A stretch of DNA of 64,000 nucleotides from Pseudomonas sp. PSKL.D1 (GTDB taxonomy: Bacteria > Pseudomonadota > Gammaproteobacteria > Pseudomonadales > Pseudomonadaceae). Below the pieces are notes generated by a model. The model was given only the letters and a program-made list of their open reading frames with translations, ran no database searches and was not told where the DNA came from. Every line of letters starts with the position of its first letter. The first letter of the stretch is position 1. The stretch spans positions 1,536,001-1,600,000 of the forward strand of contig NZ_CP118607.1 of assembly GCF_028898945.1 (NCBI RefSeq), read 5' to 3'. This document shows, in pieces, positions 29,001 through 38,188 of the stretch. The translations under genes and the position numbers were made by a program.

Positions 29001-32000
29001 CCGACGGCACCCTGCGCATTGCTTCGCGCAGCCTGGCCCAACACGAAGATTGGGTGCAGCACGTGGTTGCGCGCCTGCCGGGCGAAGCCTGCGGCGTGAT
29101 GCTGGGTGGCCGTGCGCCAGCCCTGCCACGGCGCCCGGCGGACTTCACCGGTGAACAGCACCTGGCCCTGACCTGTGCGGTGGGCCTGAACTACGGCCCG
29201 GCCTACCAGACCGTCGCCGCCGCCTGGGTGGAAGAGGAGCGGGTACTGGCCCAGCTCACCGTGCCGGCGGCCATCGAGCCGGAGCTGGCCAGCCTGCACC
29301 TGCACCCGGCGCTGCTCGACGGCGCCTTCCAGCTGATTACCGAGCTGCTGGCCAGCCGCCCAAGCCGCAACCCGGGGTTGGCGTTCATCCCGGTCAAGCT
29401 GGGCCGCATCGCCTTCACCAAGGCCGGCGGCGTGCCGGTGCTGGCAGAAGTGCGTCAACGCAAGCGCACCGAACACTCGCTGCTGGTGGATGTGACGCTG
29501 TTCGACGGCAACGGCGATGCCGTGCTGGCGATCAAGGAAGCGCGCCTGCGGGCCGTGCGCCTGCAGTTTGACCGCAATGGCGAAATCAAGCGCCTGGCTC
29601 ACGTTGGCTTGGCCGCACCGGGGCACGTCGTGCCGGTGCAACGCCATGCCGTGGCCGCCGCGCCGTTGGCCGCTGCCCTGCAGGGCCTGGCCGACGAGCC
29701 GGCGCAAGTGCGTTACCTGACCGAGGTCGAGCCGTTGCTCGATGTGCTGTGCGCCAGCTTCGTGCTCGACCTGGTCGAGCAGGCCGGTGGCCGCGTCAGC
29801 GCCGAACAGGTGGCCGTGTGGTCGCAAGGGCAGGGCGATTTCGTGGCCACCTTGCTGCGCCACGCCGAGCAGGATGGCGGCCTGGTGCGCGGCGCCGATG
29901 GCAGCTGGCAGCTGGCCGACCTGGGCGAGCGCCCGTCTTCCGAAGCCATTTGGCAAGAGCTGTTCCAGAGCTACCCCGAATACTTCCAGATCATTCACTC
30001 GGTAGGCCGCATCGGCCGCCACCTGCGCGCGCTGCTGGATGCCGAGCAGGCCCTCGACAGCCTGCTGCCGCGGGAAACCAGCGGTGCCAGCCTGGCGCGC
30101 CTTGTGCTCGGCGCAGCCGGCCAGCAACGCCTGCTGCAAGGCATCGGCCAAACCTTGGCCGAGCGCCTGGCACAGCTGCCAGCCGGCCAGCGCCTGCGGG
30201 TGCTGGAGTTTGGCTTTGGCGGGCCATCGTTCGCCGAGCTGCTGTATGCCGGGCTTGATTTCGACCGCATCGATTACCTGTACTGCGTGGCCGAGCCAGA
30301 GCTAGAGCAACGCCTGCGCGACGACTGCCCGGCCCTTGACGTGCTGGGCCACGCGCAACTGGCCGAGGCCGGCAGCTTTGACTGGGTGCTGGTGCCCACC
30401 GACCTCAGCGCCCTTGGCGCAGTGGGCGATGCCGTGCGCCAGGCCAGCGCGCAGCTCAACCCCCGCGGCCAACTGGCTTTGCTGGCGCAGTACCCCACGC
30501 GCTGGGCCGATTTTGTGTTCGGTGCCCAGGCAGGCTGGTGGCTGGCCGGCCCCGAGCAAGCGCTGTCGCGTCAGCAAGGCCCGGCGTTCTGGAACCATGA
30601 ACTGCAGCGCCATGGCCTGGCTGCACTGCGCACCCTCGATGCCTTGCCGGGCGATGCCTGCGGCAGTTACCTGCTGCTGGCCGACAAACCTGCCGCCGCG
30701 CTGCCCGCTGCCGCGCCAGCGGCTGTACAGCGTTGGGCGTTGCTGGCCGAGGGCGGGCAGAGCGCGGCTGAGCAACTGGCCGCGCAACTGCGCGAACATG
30801 GCCAGCAGGTCAGCCTGCTGCACCCGGGTGATGCCGCCGCGCTGGCTGCGCAACTCAGTATCCTCGACCAGGCTCCAGAGCACGTGCTGCACTTGGCCGG
30901 GTTGGACAGCACTGTCGGCCTTGATGCCCAGGCAGAGCGCTGCTTGCAGGCTGCTGCGCTGGTGCAGGCCTGCGAGGCGCTGAACATTGCCCCGCAATGC
31001 TGGCTGTTCAGCCGCGGCGCCGCCCAGCACCTGTATGCTGGTGACAGCGCTGCCAATGTCGACGCCATCGCCGATGCCGCCTTCTGGGGCTTTGGCCGTA
31101 CCCTGGCCAACGAGTCGCCAGCGTGCCGCATCCGCCTGCTGGACCTGGCCCACGATGCGGCAGTAGCGGTGGCGATCCCGGCCTTGCTGCACGCCGACGG
31201 CGAAACCGAGCTGGCGCTGGACGCCCAGGGCCGCCGCTATGTGCCACGCCTGCGCGTGCTCGGCAGCGTCGCCCCGGCCCAAGCGCAGGGCGAACAGTGG
31301 GTGTGCCTGGGCTTCGACCTGCCCGGCCAGTTGCGTAACCTGCGCTGGGAAGTGCGCGAGCCGCGCCTGCCTGCGGCCGACGAGCTGGACATTGCCGTAC
31401 GCGCCACAGGCCTTAACTTCCGTGATGTGATGTTCGCCCTTGGGCTGCTGAGTGACGAAGCCATCGAAAACGGCTTCTCCGGCCCTACGCTGGGCTTTGA
31501 GTTTGCCGGCGTGGTGCAAGGCAAGGGCGCCGAAGTGCTGGGCGACTTTGCCCCGGGCGACCGCGTGGTAGGCTTTGGCCCGTGCAGCTTTGCCAACCGT
31601 CTGGTGACCAACGCCAACGCCGTGGCGCGTATTCCGGACGGCATGTCGTTCGAAGCGGCGGCAACCATCCCTAGCACCTTCTTCACCGTGTATTACGCGC
31701 TGCATCACTTGGCGCGCCTGGAGCCGGGCGAAAAAGTGCTGATCCATGGCGCTGCCGGTGGCGTGGGCATCGCCGCCATCCAGATCGCCAAATGGCTGGG
31801 CGCCGAGATCCACGCCACTGCCGGCAGCGACGAAAAACGCGATTTCCTGCGCCTGCTGGGCGTGCAGCACATCTACGATTCCCGCTCGCTGGCCTACGCC
31901 GACCAGGTGTTGGCAGCCACCGATGGCCGTGGTGTCGATGTGGTGCTCAATTCGCTCGCAGGCGAGGCCATCAACCGCAACTTCCGCGTGCTCAAACCCT

Positions 32001-33553
32001 TTGGCCGCTTCCTGGAACTGGGCAAGCGCGACTTCTACCAGAACACCCGCATTGGCCTGCGCCCGTTCCGCAACAACATCAGCTACTTCGGCATTGATGC
32101 CGACCAGCTGATGAGCGAACGCCCGCAGCTCACCCGCCGGCTGTTTAGCGAAATGATGGCGCTGTTCCAGCAGGGCATTCTGCACCCGCTGCCGTTCCGC
32201 GAATTCGACGCCAATCAGGTGGTCGAGGCCTACCGCTACATGCAGCAGGCGCGGCAGATCGGCAAGGTGGTGGTCACTTACGGCAACCCCATCGAGCAAA
32301 CCGTTGACACCCGCACCCGGCCCCCGCGTGCGCTTCAGCTGGCGGCTGATGCCACCTACCTGGTCACCGGTGGCCTGGGCGGCTTTGGCCTGCGCACCGC
32401 GCAGTGGCTGATCGACAAGGGTGCGCGCCACCTGGTGCTGCTGGGCCGCCGTGGCCCGGACAGCAGCGAAGCGCAGCCGCAGCTGGCGCTGTGGCAGGCT
32501 CAGGGCCTGGACGTGCAGGCCGTGGCCTGTGACATCACCGATATCGCCCAATTGCGCGGGGTGTTCGAACGCATCGCCGCCAGCCCATGGCCGCTGCGTG
32601 GCCTGGTGCATGCCGCCACCGTGATCGACGACAGCCTCATCCGCAACCTCGACGGCGAGCAGCTGCGCCGCGTGCTGCAACCCAAGGCCAAGGGCGCGCA
32701 ATACCTGCACGAACTGACCCAAGGCCTGGCGCTGGACTTCTTCGTCATGTTCTCGTCGGCCACCACCCTGTTCGGCAACCCCGGCCAGGCCAACTACGTG
32801 GCCGCCAACCACTGGCTCGAAGCCCTGGCGCGGCACCGCCACGCCCAAGGCCTGGCCGCCACTGCCGTGCTGTGGGGCGCCATTGACGATGTGGGCTTCC
32901 TGGCCCGCAACGGCCAGATCAAGGACGCCCTGCAAAGCCGCATGGGCGGCGCCGCGCTGCGTGCCGATGCAGCCCTTGCCCAGCTTGAAGCAATGCTGCT
33001 GGACGGCGAAAACGGCCATGGCGTGCTGGAGCTGGACTTCAAGGCGTTGTCGCGCTTCCTGCCCACCGCCAACACGCCGCGCTTCAGTGAGCTGGCCCGG
33101 GCTCACGGTGGCGACCAGGACGATGACAACGACGGTGAAGACATCCAGCGCATGCTGGCCGAGCTGGACGATGCCGAGCTGTTGGAACGCTTTGCCGACA
33201 TGCTCAAGCACGAAGTGTGCGAAATCCTGCGCCTGCCCGCCGCGCGCCTCGACAGCCAGCGCCCGCTGCAGGAGCTGGGCCTGGACTCGCTGATGAGCGT
33301 GGAGCTGGTGGTTGCCCTGGAGGAGCGCTTCGGCATTCGCCTGCCGGTGATGGAACTGAGCGAAAGCTCCAGCATCGACAAGCTCAGCGTACGCCTGCTG
33401 GAACTGTTGCGTGGCGAAGCCGCCAATGCCGAGCCGCAACTGGCGCAGAACGTGCTTGCCCGCCACGGCAGTGAATTCAGCGCCGAGCAGGTGGCTGAGC
33501 TGAATGCCGAGCTGGCCGATGCCAGCGTGGCCCCCCACCGTTTGATTGAGTAA
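26051..33553 (+). CDS. Type I polyketide/fatty-acid-like synthase, KS-AT-DH-(MT-like)-ER-KR-ACP (RkpA-like)
   Basis: This encodes 2500 residues in one module. KS: Cys174 in DTACSSS with EAHGTGTS and KSNLGHLE histidines. AT: Ser624 in GHSVGE, with YAFHS favouring malonyl. DH: His926 in HKVGESVLFPG and DGAFQ. Residues about 1200-1550 look like a degenerate methyltransferase (FGFGGPSF in place of GxGxG). ER: HGAAGGVGIAA near 1900. KR: GGLGGFG near 2105 and Tyr2249. ACP: Ser2413 in LGLDSLMS. All reductive steps appear active, so the product should be a saturated acyl chain. There is no thioesterase; release is probably by the PLP enzyme encoded nine bases downstream. The start is TTG with GAAGGA upstream; a 9-residue frame from 26029 ends over the start and may couple translation. 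Confidence 0.93.
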   Translation: MTKRRQVAIVGCSYRFPGSTAASFWQNLMQGRDLVTQVDASRWEKAEFLHPDKANPATSYTFASGTLGDVSAFDAGFFSISPREAAMMDPQQRILLEMCWETFENAGVKPSSLRGSNCGVYLGIASVEQAYRLVDDMASIDGATATGNTMSIAANRLSFFYDLRGPSMAIDTACSSSLVAFHQACQAILSGDVDQAVTGGISLHMHPFGFMIFSKATMLSRTGRCQSFDENGDGYARSEGGGLFLLKDYDQAVADGNTILAVVAASAVNTDGRKSSLTLPNADAQAALLKHAYAKAGIEPGQIDYLEAHGTGTSVGDPIETRAIGEALAQLRGAGNPLPIGSVKSNLGHLEAASGAAGLMKALNCLAQRTVPATIGVKALNPNIPFADLNLQVVTEPLPLKPEGQLTIGVNSFGFGGANAHVILQSPEPQLAAPARNEAKRVPLLLSAKTAEGLRATAERFAAYLAEHGEADYYDVAYQATFRRDAHAHRLLLVSDNAAEAAQALDDYAQDPTLSELSAVLEAGQALESASGPVFVYSGNGSQWQGMGRAMLGQPLFAAAIDEVDALFQPLAGYSLRAELLGNNGEGRYASTEIAQPALFALQVAVTRVLAAEGIQPVAVIGHSVGEVAAAWACGALSLEDATQVIYHRSRLQGLTRGAGQMTAVGLSGEATAALLAELHLEGRVVVAGENSARGATVAGDVDALAVLEETLAERQVFARRLDLDYAFHSPAMNPIEQAVIADLAHIQPRATHIPFYSTVVGGELAGERLNSHYWWQNIRFPVLFQGGLDALVRNGLNLFVEVGPHPILRSYVTDVLAQCEQAGQVVTTLKRNDHSPQLLERSVARLLIAAAEPQWQARFPVAGRPVRLPNYSWQRDHFTLPVSAESHGTLNRERVHPLLGYPLPDQPLTWENRLDTQLFPTLADHKVGESVLFPGAGFTELALAVAQLHQPGEFVDIEELEIHNPLLLASDGSKKVRAQVEEADGTLRIASRSLAQHEDWVQHVVARLPGEACGVMLGGRAPALPRRPADFTGEQHLALTCAVGLNYGPAYQTVAAAWVEEERVLAQLTVPAAIEPELASLHLHPALLDGAFQLITELLASRPSRNPGLAFIPVKLGRIAFTKAGGVPVLAEVRQRKRTEHSLLVDVTLFDGNGDAVLAIKEARLRAVRLQFDRNGEIKRLAHVGLAAPGHVVPVQRHAVAAAPLAAALQGLADEPAQVRYLTEVEPLLDVLCASFVLDLVEQAGGRVSAEQVAVWSQGQGDFVATLLRHAEQDGGLVRGADGSWQLADLGERPSSEAIWQELFQSYPEYFQIIHSVGRIGRHLRALLDAEQALDSLLPRETSGASLARLVLGAAGQQRLLQGIGQTLAERLAQLPAGQRLRVLEFGFGGPSFAELLYAGLDFDRIDYLYCVAEPELEQRLRDDCPALDVLGHAQLAEAGSFDWVLVPTDLSALGAVGDAVRQASAQLNPRGQLALLAQYPTRWADFVFGAQAGWWLAGPEQALSRQQGPAFWNHELQRHGLAALRTLDALPGDACGSYLLLADKPAAALPAAAPAAVQRWALLAEGGQSAAEQLAAQLREHGQQVSLLHPGDAAALAAQLSILDQAPEHVLHLAGLDSTVGLDAQAERCLQAAALVQACEALNIAPQCWLFSRGAAQHLYAGDSAANVDAIADAAFWGFGRTLANESPACRIRLLDLAHDAAVAVAIPALLHADGETELALDAQGRRYVPRLRVLGSVAPAQAQGEQWVCLGFDLPGQLRNLRWEVREPRLPAADELDIAVRATGLNFRDVMFALGLLSDEAIENGFSGPTLGFEFAGVVQGKGAEVLGDFAPGDRVVGFGPCSFANRLVTNANAVARIPDGMSFEAAATIPSTFFTVYYALHHLARLEPGEKVLIHGAAGGVGIAAIQIAKWLGAEIHATAGSDEKRDFLRLLGVQHIYDSRSLAYADQVLAATDGRGVDVVLNSLAGEAINRNFRVLKPFGRFLELGKRDFYQNTRIGLRPFRNNISYFGIDADQLMSERPQLTRRLFSEMMALFQQGILHPLPFREFDANQVVEAYRYMQQARQIGKVVVTYGNPIEQTVDTRTRPPRALQLAADATYLVTGGLGGFGLRTAQWLIDKGARHLVLLGRRGPDSSEAQPQLALWQAQGLDVQAVACDITDIAQLRGVFERIAASPWPLRGLVHAATVIDDSLIRNLDGEQLRRVLQPKAKGAQYLHELTQGLALDFFVMFSSATTLFGNPGQANYVAANHWLEALARHRHAQGLAATAVLWGAIDDVGFLARNGQIKDALQSRMGGAALRADAALAQLEAMLLDGENGHGVLELDFKALSRFLPTANTPRFSELARAHGGDQDDDNDGEDIQRMLAELDDAELLERFADMLKHEVCEILRLPAARLDSQRPLQELGLDSLMSVELVVALEERFGIRLPVMELSESSSIDKLSVRLLELLRGEAANAEPQLAQNVLARHGSEFSAEQVAELNAELADASVAPHRLIE

Positions 33554-33562
33554 GCCCCCGAC

Positions 33563-34915
33563 ATGACCGCACGAACCCCTACCGGCCTGGGTGGCGACAC
33601 CAAGCAACGCCTGATCCAGCAAGCGCTGGCCCGCCGCAGCCAAGGCGCTGCCGGCGAGGCCGGCGGTGCCACCCTGGAGCAGGCGCAGCAAGCGGCCTTG
33701 AAGGTGCCCGAAGCCTTCTACCGCTTCGATCAGCACCCCGGCTACCAGCAATTGCGGGTGATGCAGCAAGGCGCCGCGCGGCTGGGCTTGAGCAACCCGT
33801 TCTTCCGCCTGCACGAAGGCACCGCTGGCGCGCAGACGGTGATTGGCGAGCGCGACTACCTGAACTTCGCCAGCTACAACTACCTGGGTTATTCCGGCCA
33901 CCCGCGAGTGGCCGAGGCGGCCAAGGCCGCCATAGACCGCTATGGCACCTCGGTGTCGGCCAGCCGTCCGGTGTCGGGCGACCGCCCGCTGCACCGCGAG
34001 CTGGAGCGTGGGTTGGCCGAGCTGTATGGCGTGGACGATGCCGTGGTGATGGTCAGTGGCCATGCCACCAATGTCACCACCATCGGCTACCTGTTCGGCC
34101 CACGTGACCTGGTGGTGCACGACGAACTGATCCACAACAGCGTGCTGCAGGGCATTCAGCTGTCAGGTGCGCGCCGCTTGAGCTTTGCCCACAACGACTG
34201 GCAGGCGCTGGATCGTTTGCTGGGCGAGCAGCGCCAGCATTTCGAGCGCGTGCTGGTGGTGGTCGAAGGCATTTACAGCATGGATGGCGACTACCCCGAG
34301 TTGCCCCGGTTCGTGGAGCTCAAGCGCAAGCACAAAGTGTTCTTGATGGTCGACGAAGCGCACTCGCTGGGTGTGATGGGGGCGACCGGCAAAGGCATTG
34401 GCGAGCACTTCGGGCTGGCTGGCGATGACGTGGATATCTGGATGGGCACGCTGAGCAAGACGCTGTCCAGTTGCGGCGGCTACATTGCCGGCAGCACCGC
34501 GTTGATCGAGCACCTGAAGTTTTTGGCACCGGGCTTTTTGTACAGCGTGGGCATGCCGCCGGCGGTGGCGGCGTCTGCGCTGGCGGCGTTGCAGTTACTG
34601 GCCGAGGACCGTGAGCGGGTGGCCCAGGTGCAGGCCCGTGGCCAGCTGTTTTTGCAGTTGGCGCGTGAAGCGGGGCTGGATACCGCGACCAGTACCGGCC
34701 TTGCGGTGATCCCGGTGATTACCGGCAGTTCGTTCAAGGCGGGGCGCTTGTCCAGTGCGCTGTTCGAGCGCGGGATCAATGCCCAGCCGATTCTGTACCC
34801 GGCAGTGCCGGAGCAGGCGGCGCGGGTGAGGTTTTTTGTGTCGTGTGAGCACTCCGAGGAACAGATTCGGCATACCGTGGCGGTGGTGGCCGAGGAGATG
34901 GCGCGGTTGGGATGA
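33563..34915 (+). CDS. PLP-dependent alpha-oxoamine synthase (AONS/RkpG-like)
   Basis: This encodes 450 residues: a roughly 90-residue N-terminal extension followed by a fold-type I alpha-oxoamine synthase like BioF, KBL and serine palmitoyltransferase. NFASYNYLGYSGHPRV opens the core, DEAHSLGVMG carries the PLP-ring aspartate and Lys299 in GTLSKTLSSCGGY is the Schiff-base lysine. This family condenses an acyl thioester with an amino acid, losing CO2. With the ACP-terminated synthase ending nine bases upstream, the likely reaction is release of the acyl chain as a long-chain alpha-aminoketone. It is not bioF by context. The extension may dock the ACP. Confidence 0.9.
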   Translation: MTARTPTGLGGDTKQRLIQQALARRSQGAAGEAGGATLEQAQQAALKVPEAFYRFDQHPGYQQLRVMQQGAARLGLSNPFFRLHEGTAGAQTVIGERDYLNFASYNYLGYSGHPRVAEAAKAAIDRYGTSVSASRPVSGDRPLHRELERGLAELYGVDDAVVMVSGHATNVTTIGYLFGPRDLVVHDELIHNSVLQGIQLSGARRLSFAHNDWQALDRLLGEQRQHFERVLVVVEGIYSMDGDYPELPRFVELKRKHKVFLMVDEAHSLGVMGATGKGIGEHFGLAGDDVDIWMGTLSKTLSSCGGYIAGSTALIEHLKFLAPGFLYSVGMPPAVAASALAALQLLAEDRERVAQVQARGQLFLQLAREAGLDTATSTGLAVIPVITGSSFKAGRLSSALFERGINAQPILYPAVPEQAARVRFFVSCEHSEEQIRHTVAVVAEEMARLG

Positions 34916-34925
34916 ATTGAGAGCT

Positions 34926-35023
34926 GGCGCCGCTGCGCGCCGCATCGCGGATGAATCCGCTCCTACAATTTCGCGCTCTCCTGTAGGAGCGGATTCATCC
35001 GCGACGCGGCGCGCAGCGGCGCC
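34926..35023. repeat. Paired inverted REP elements between convergent operons
   Basis: A near-perfect 98-base inverted repeat of two REP units, closely similar to the pair at 4085-4183, fills the space between the oxoamine synthase gene and the 3' end of the leftward Kps-type operon. It could act as a transcriptional or RNA-stability boundary for both. Confidence 0.85.
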
Positions 35024-35029
35024 CAAAGC

Positions 35030-36073
35030 TCAAATATGCGGCCCCTCATACGCATTCAACTGCTCAACAAACCGCCAATGGCTCTTCTTGTCGAACCCCA
35101 TCAGCCTCTTCAGCCGAATGTCCCAACGCATGTGATGGTTGGCAATCCACGGCAACGCAAACAGGTGCGCCCCACGCCACGGCAGGAACGGGTTGCGCCG
35201 CAGGCTGGCGTAAATCTCCACCCGGTGGCTGGCATGCCGGCTGGCGCAGCGGGCGTGGAAGCCTGAGGTATCCGCCACCACCAGCGTATTGGCCGGCACC
35301 GCGAAGCGCCGTGGGGCAGGCAGGCCGAGTGCGGCCAACTGGGGCTCGTCGATGCGGAACGAACCTTCGCGGTGCATCTGCTCGGGCGAACGCGCCGCGT
35401 CCAGGCTTTGGCGATATTCCCACGCCAGGCGCTCCGGGGTCAGGCGGTGCGAGCCTGGCACATAGCTGAACGGGCCTTGGTCATCTTCCACATCATCCAG
35501 GAACAACCACGCCTTGGCGGTGGGGTGGAAGGTGTCGGCATGCAAGCGGGTTTGCGGGTCCTGGTCGGCATTGGCAGCGTCGATCACGATCGACTGCAAC
35601 TGGTAGGTGATGCCACCCGTGTTGGATGATGCATAGGCAATCAGGTCGCGCACGCCCTGGTCGGCCACGAACGCGGCGCTGGCCGGGTTACGCGCCAGCA
35701 CGTCCTGGTCGAGGCTCACGCGCCGGGTGACGGCACGGCCCTGGCGCATTTCCCAGCCAGTGCTGCGCAGCGCACCCAGCTCGGCGCGCAGGGCGGCGAA
35801 CTGCTCGGCGGGCAGGGCGTTTTCACGGATGAAAAAACCGTTTTGCTCGAAATGCTCGCGTTCACCGGCATCCAGGCGCGCAGCCAGGGCGCGGCGTCGG
35901 TAGCTGGCCATGGCCATCGCCAATTGACGGCGTTGCACGTGCAGGCCCCAGGCATTGAGCCGGGCGCTGCCGAGCACCGGGTTGTTCTCGAACGATTTCG
36001 CGTGGGTGCCCAGTTGCAGGCAATGCCAGGGGAGCGCGGCGTAGCGGCCGATGTCCTTGATCGAAACAGGCAT
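35030..36073 (-). CDS. Phytanoyl-CoA dioxygenase family protein (Fe(II)/2-oxoglutarate oxygenase)
   Basis: This encodes 347 residues. A jelly-roll 2OG oxygenase is indicated by the iron-binding HxD at His178/Asp180 (LHADTFHP) and the distal His273 with a nearby arginine (GFHARC), and by YVPGSHR between them, a common family motif. Such enzymes hydroxylate lipids or small molecules. It is the last gene of the seven-gene leftward operon, three bases after the second KpsC. From context I infer hydroxylation of the lipid made by the island, comparable to phytosphingosine or 2-hydroxyacyl formation; the substrate is not shown by sequence. Confidence 0.8.
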   Translation of the reverse strand: MPVSIKDIGRYAALPWHCLQLGTHAKSFENNPVLGSARLNAWGLHVQRRQLAMAMASYRRRALAARLDAGEREHFEQNGFFIRENALPAEQFAALRAELGALRSTGWEMRQGRAVTRRVSLDQDVLARNPASAAFVADQGVRDLIAYASSNTGGITYQLQSIVIDAANADQDPQTRLHADTFHPTAKAWLFLDDVEDDQGPFSYVPGSHRLTPERLAWEYRQSLDAARSPEQMHREGSFRIDEPQLAALGLPAPRRFAVPANTLVVADTSGFHARCASRHASHRVEIYASLRRNPFLPWRGAHLFALPWIANHHMRWDIRLKRLMGFDKKSHWRFVEQLNAYEGPHI

Positions 36074-36076
36074 GGT

Positions 36077-38188
36077 CTAGTCCTTTGATGGGGCCAGTGG
36101 CCGGCCGCAGCCGAGCATGGTCCAGGTGTAATTGAGCAGCGGCGCCACTCGCGGGTGCTCGGCCAGCCGCGCGGGGCGGGGCGTGGCAAGGCAGGCGAGG
36201 GCGTGCCAGGCATCGCAGGGCAGGGCTTGCTGGGCGTCGGCATAGCGCGCATAGCGCAACAAGGCGCCGGCCACCAACTGGTCCAGAGTCAGGCGCCGGG
36301 TGCGGCGCGGCAGCGGCTGGTGGTCGTGGGTCAACCCCCAGCCGGCATAAAATGGTGTGCCGTACGTGACCACCGGCAGGCCGCGCAGCAGCGCTTCAAA
36401 CCCGGCGGTGGAGCTTAACGTGTGCAGCTCGTCGACTTGGCCATACAGCCCGGCGATGTCGGCCCCGGCCAGCACCTGGTCGGCAAGTGTGGCCAGCTGC
36501 TCGGCAGGCACATGGCCCTGGCGTTTGCCCGCCTCCACGTCCGGGTGCGGTTTGTACAGCACCCAGGCGTGGGGCAGCGTTGCACGCACCTGCTGCAGCA
36601 GGCGCAGGTTGCAACCGGCGCCGCCACCACTGCACAGTGCGGACGCGTCGTCTTCCACCTGGCCAACCACCAGCACCCGGCGTTGGCCGGGTTGGCCCAG
36701 GATGGCGGGCGACTGGCCATGACGCAGGTTGAACTTGCTGGTGCCGCTGGCGACGATACGTTCGCGCAATCGGGCGGCCTGATCGAGGCTGGCCGCGTTG
36801 AACTCGCCGGTTTCCAACAGGTGTTCCAGGTCGCTGCCGGAGCCGGCGTTGTAATGGATGCCGCCCCGGTCAAGCACCAGTGACAGCGCCGGGCTGTTGT
36901 TCACCCCCAGCCCGGTGGAGCGCATGAAGCCGTCTTCCACCCGCCAGACCGGCACCCCGGCAGCCTCTGCACGCTGGGCAAGCCCGGTTGGCTCACGTGC
37001 CGCCCACACCAGCAACCGGCCTTGCTCGGCCGCCACTTGCTGCACCAGTTGCGGGCTGTCCACGGCAAAGCGCAGTTGGCCCCAGCGGCTGGCAAAGAAG
37101 CGGCGGATGTTGTGCTGCTTGTGGCGCTTCACCCCCAGCACGGTGGTAGGCCCGGCGAACTCGGCATCGCGGGCCTTTTTGCGTGCCAGCTGGTGCGCCA
37201 CGGTGAGGGCGTCAGTGAGCGCGCCGGTCAACGGGTCGACATAGCGGCAATAGCGGATGTAGGCCGCTGCCACCAGTTGCGTAAGGTCTGGCCTGGCACG
37301 GCGGCGGGGGATGGCCATGCGGTCGTCGGTCAGGCCCCAGCCCGCGTAGAACGGCAAGCCAAAGCAAGTCACCGGCACCCCCTGAATCAACGCTTCCAGC
37401 CCGGCCTGGCTGGTGCCGATGTACACCCGCCGCGCCCGTTTGGCCAGCGAAGCCCAGGCCACCGGCCGCGCCTCCAGCGTCACGCCGCGTGCCTTGGCCG
37501 CGGCCAGCAGGCAGCTGGGCTTTTGCCCGCCCAGGCAGTCGGGGTGGATGCGCACGCGCACATCGGCGTCGGGGTTTTCCGCCAGGGCGGTATCGAGCAT
37601 GCGCACGTAGTCTGCCTCGCACAGCCCGCCACCGGGGATGGAGTAGTCACCGGCCGTTTGGTCAACCACCAGTACCAGCGGGCGCTCGCGGCCCAGCGGG
37701 TCATCCGCGGGCAAGTCGGGGGCATTGTTGTACTTGCCGATGCCGCTGCTGCGCATCAGGGCGATCAACTCGGTGGCACAGGCCAGCTCTTGCTCCGTGA
37801 GTGCCTCGGGCTGCTGCAGGATGTTTTCCAGTAGCGAAGGGCGGTCGGCCAGGTAATGGATGCCGATGGGGTCGACCACCATCGACATTGGCGTGTCGCC
37901 TTCGATGCCCAGCGAAGACGAACGCAGAAAGCCGTCTTCCAGTGCTATGTACGGCAAGCCCCAGCGCTGGCACAGCACGCGGGCGTGGGCCGACGACTGC
38001 TTGTAGCCGATGCCGGCGATGGCCTTCAGGCCATTGGGCTTGCGCGCACCACGGCGCCACAGCCAGAAGGGCGGGCCCTCTGGCCCAAGAAATTGCGGCA
38101 GGTGCAGCACCTTCCACGCCACCCATTGGGACATGATGCCAACCCAGCCTGGCCCTTCGACCAGCGATTGCAGTGGTGTGCTGTTCAT
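36077..38188 (-). CDS. kpsC: Capsule-type beta-Kdo glycosyltransferase, KpsC family (copy 1)
   Basis: This encodes 703 residues, full KpsC length, with two tandem transferase modules. The N-terminal module has LEDGFLRSSSLGI (Glu84, Asp85) and IHPDC; the C-terminal module repeats it as VEDGFMRSTGLGV near 420 and KPHPDV. In E. coli these modules add alternating beta-2,4 and beta-2,7 Kdo residues to a lysophosphatidylglycerol acceptor primed by KpsS. Both acidic and HP motifs are retained in both modules, so both should be active. Its start overlaps the GNAT stop (ATGA). Confidence 0.9.
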   Translation of the reverse strand: MNSTPLQSLVEGPGWVGIMSQWVAWKVLHLPQFLGPEGPPFWLWRRGARKPNGLKAIAGIGYKQSSAHARVLCQRWGLPYIALEDGFLRSSSLGIEGDTPMSMVVDPIGIHYLADRPSLLENILQQPEALTEQELACATELIALMRSSGIGKYNNAPDLPADDPLGRERPLVLVVDQTAGDYSIPGGGLCEADYVRMLDTALAENPDADVRVRIHPDCLGGQKPSCLLAAAKARGVTLEARPVAWASLAKRARRVYIGTSQAGLEALIQGVPVTCFGLPFYAGWGLTDDRMAIPRRRARPDLTQLVAAAYIRYCRYVDPLTGALTDALTVAHQLARKKARDAEFAGPTTVLGVKRHKQHNIRRFFASRWGQLRFAVDSPQLVQQVAAEQGRLLVWAAREPTGLAQRAEAAGVPVWRVEDGFMRSTGLGVNNSPALSLVLDRGGIHYNAGSGSDLEHLLETGEFNAASLDQAARLRERIVASGTSKFNLRHGQSPAILGQPGQRRVLVVGQVEDDASALCSGGGAGCNLRLLQQVRATLPHAWVLYKPHPDVEAGKRQGHVPAEQLATLADQVLAGADIAGLYGQVDELHTLSSTAGFEALLRGLPVVTYGTPFYAGWGLTHDHQPLPRRTRRLTLDQLVAGALLRYARYADAQQALPCDAWHALACLATPRPARLAEHPRVAPLLNYTWTMLGCGRPLAPSKD

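Noticed and set aside
28238..30151. 637-codon open frame on the minus strand
   Set aside because: Antisense shadow of the synthase AT-DH region, with the same biased composition and no motif.
30302..34135. 1277-codon open frame on the minus strand
   Set aside because: It is antisense to the synthase and oxoamine synthase genes, spans both, and has a Q/H/A/G-rich composition typical of shadows in GC-rich DNA. No domain is recognisable.
33563..34915. bioF (biotin synthesis) for the oxoamine synthase
   Set aside because: The family match is shared, but there is no bioB, C or D nearby, an N-terminal extension is present and the PKS/SDR/Kps context fits a lipid pathway better.
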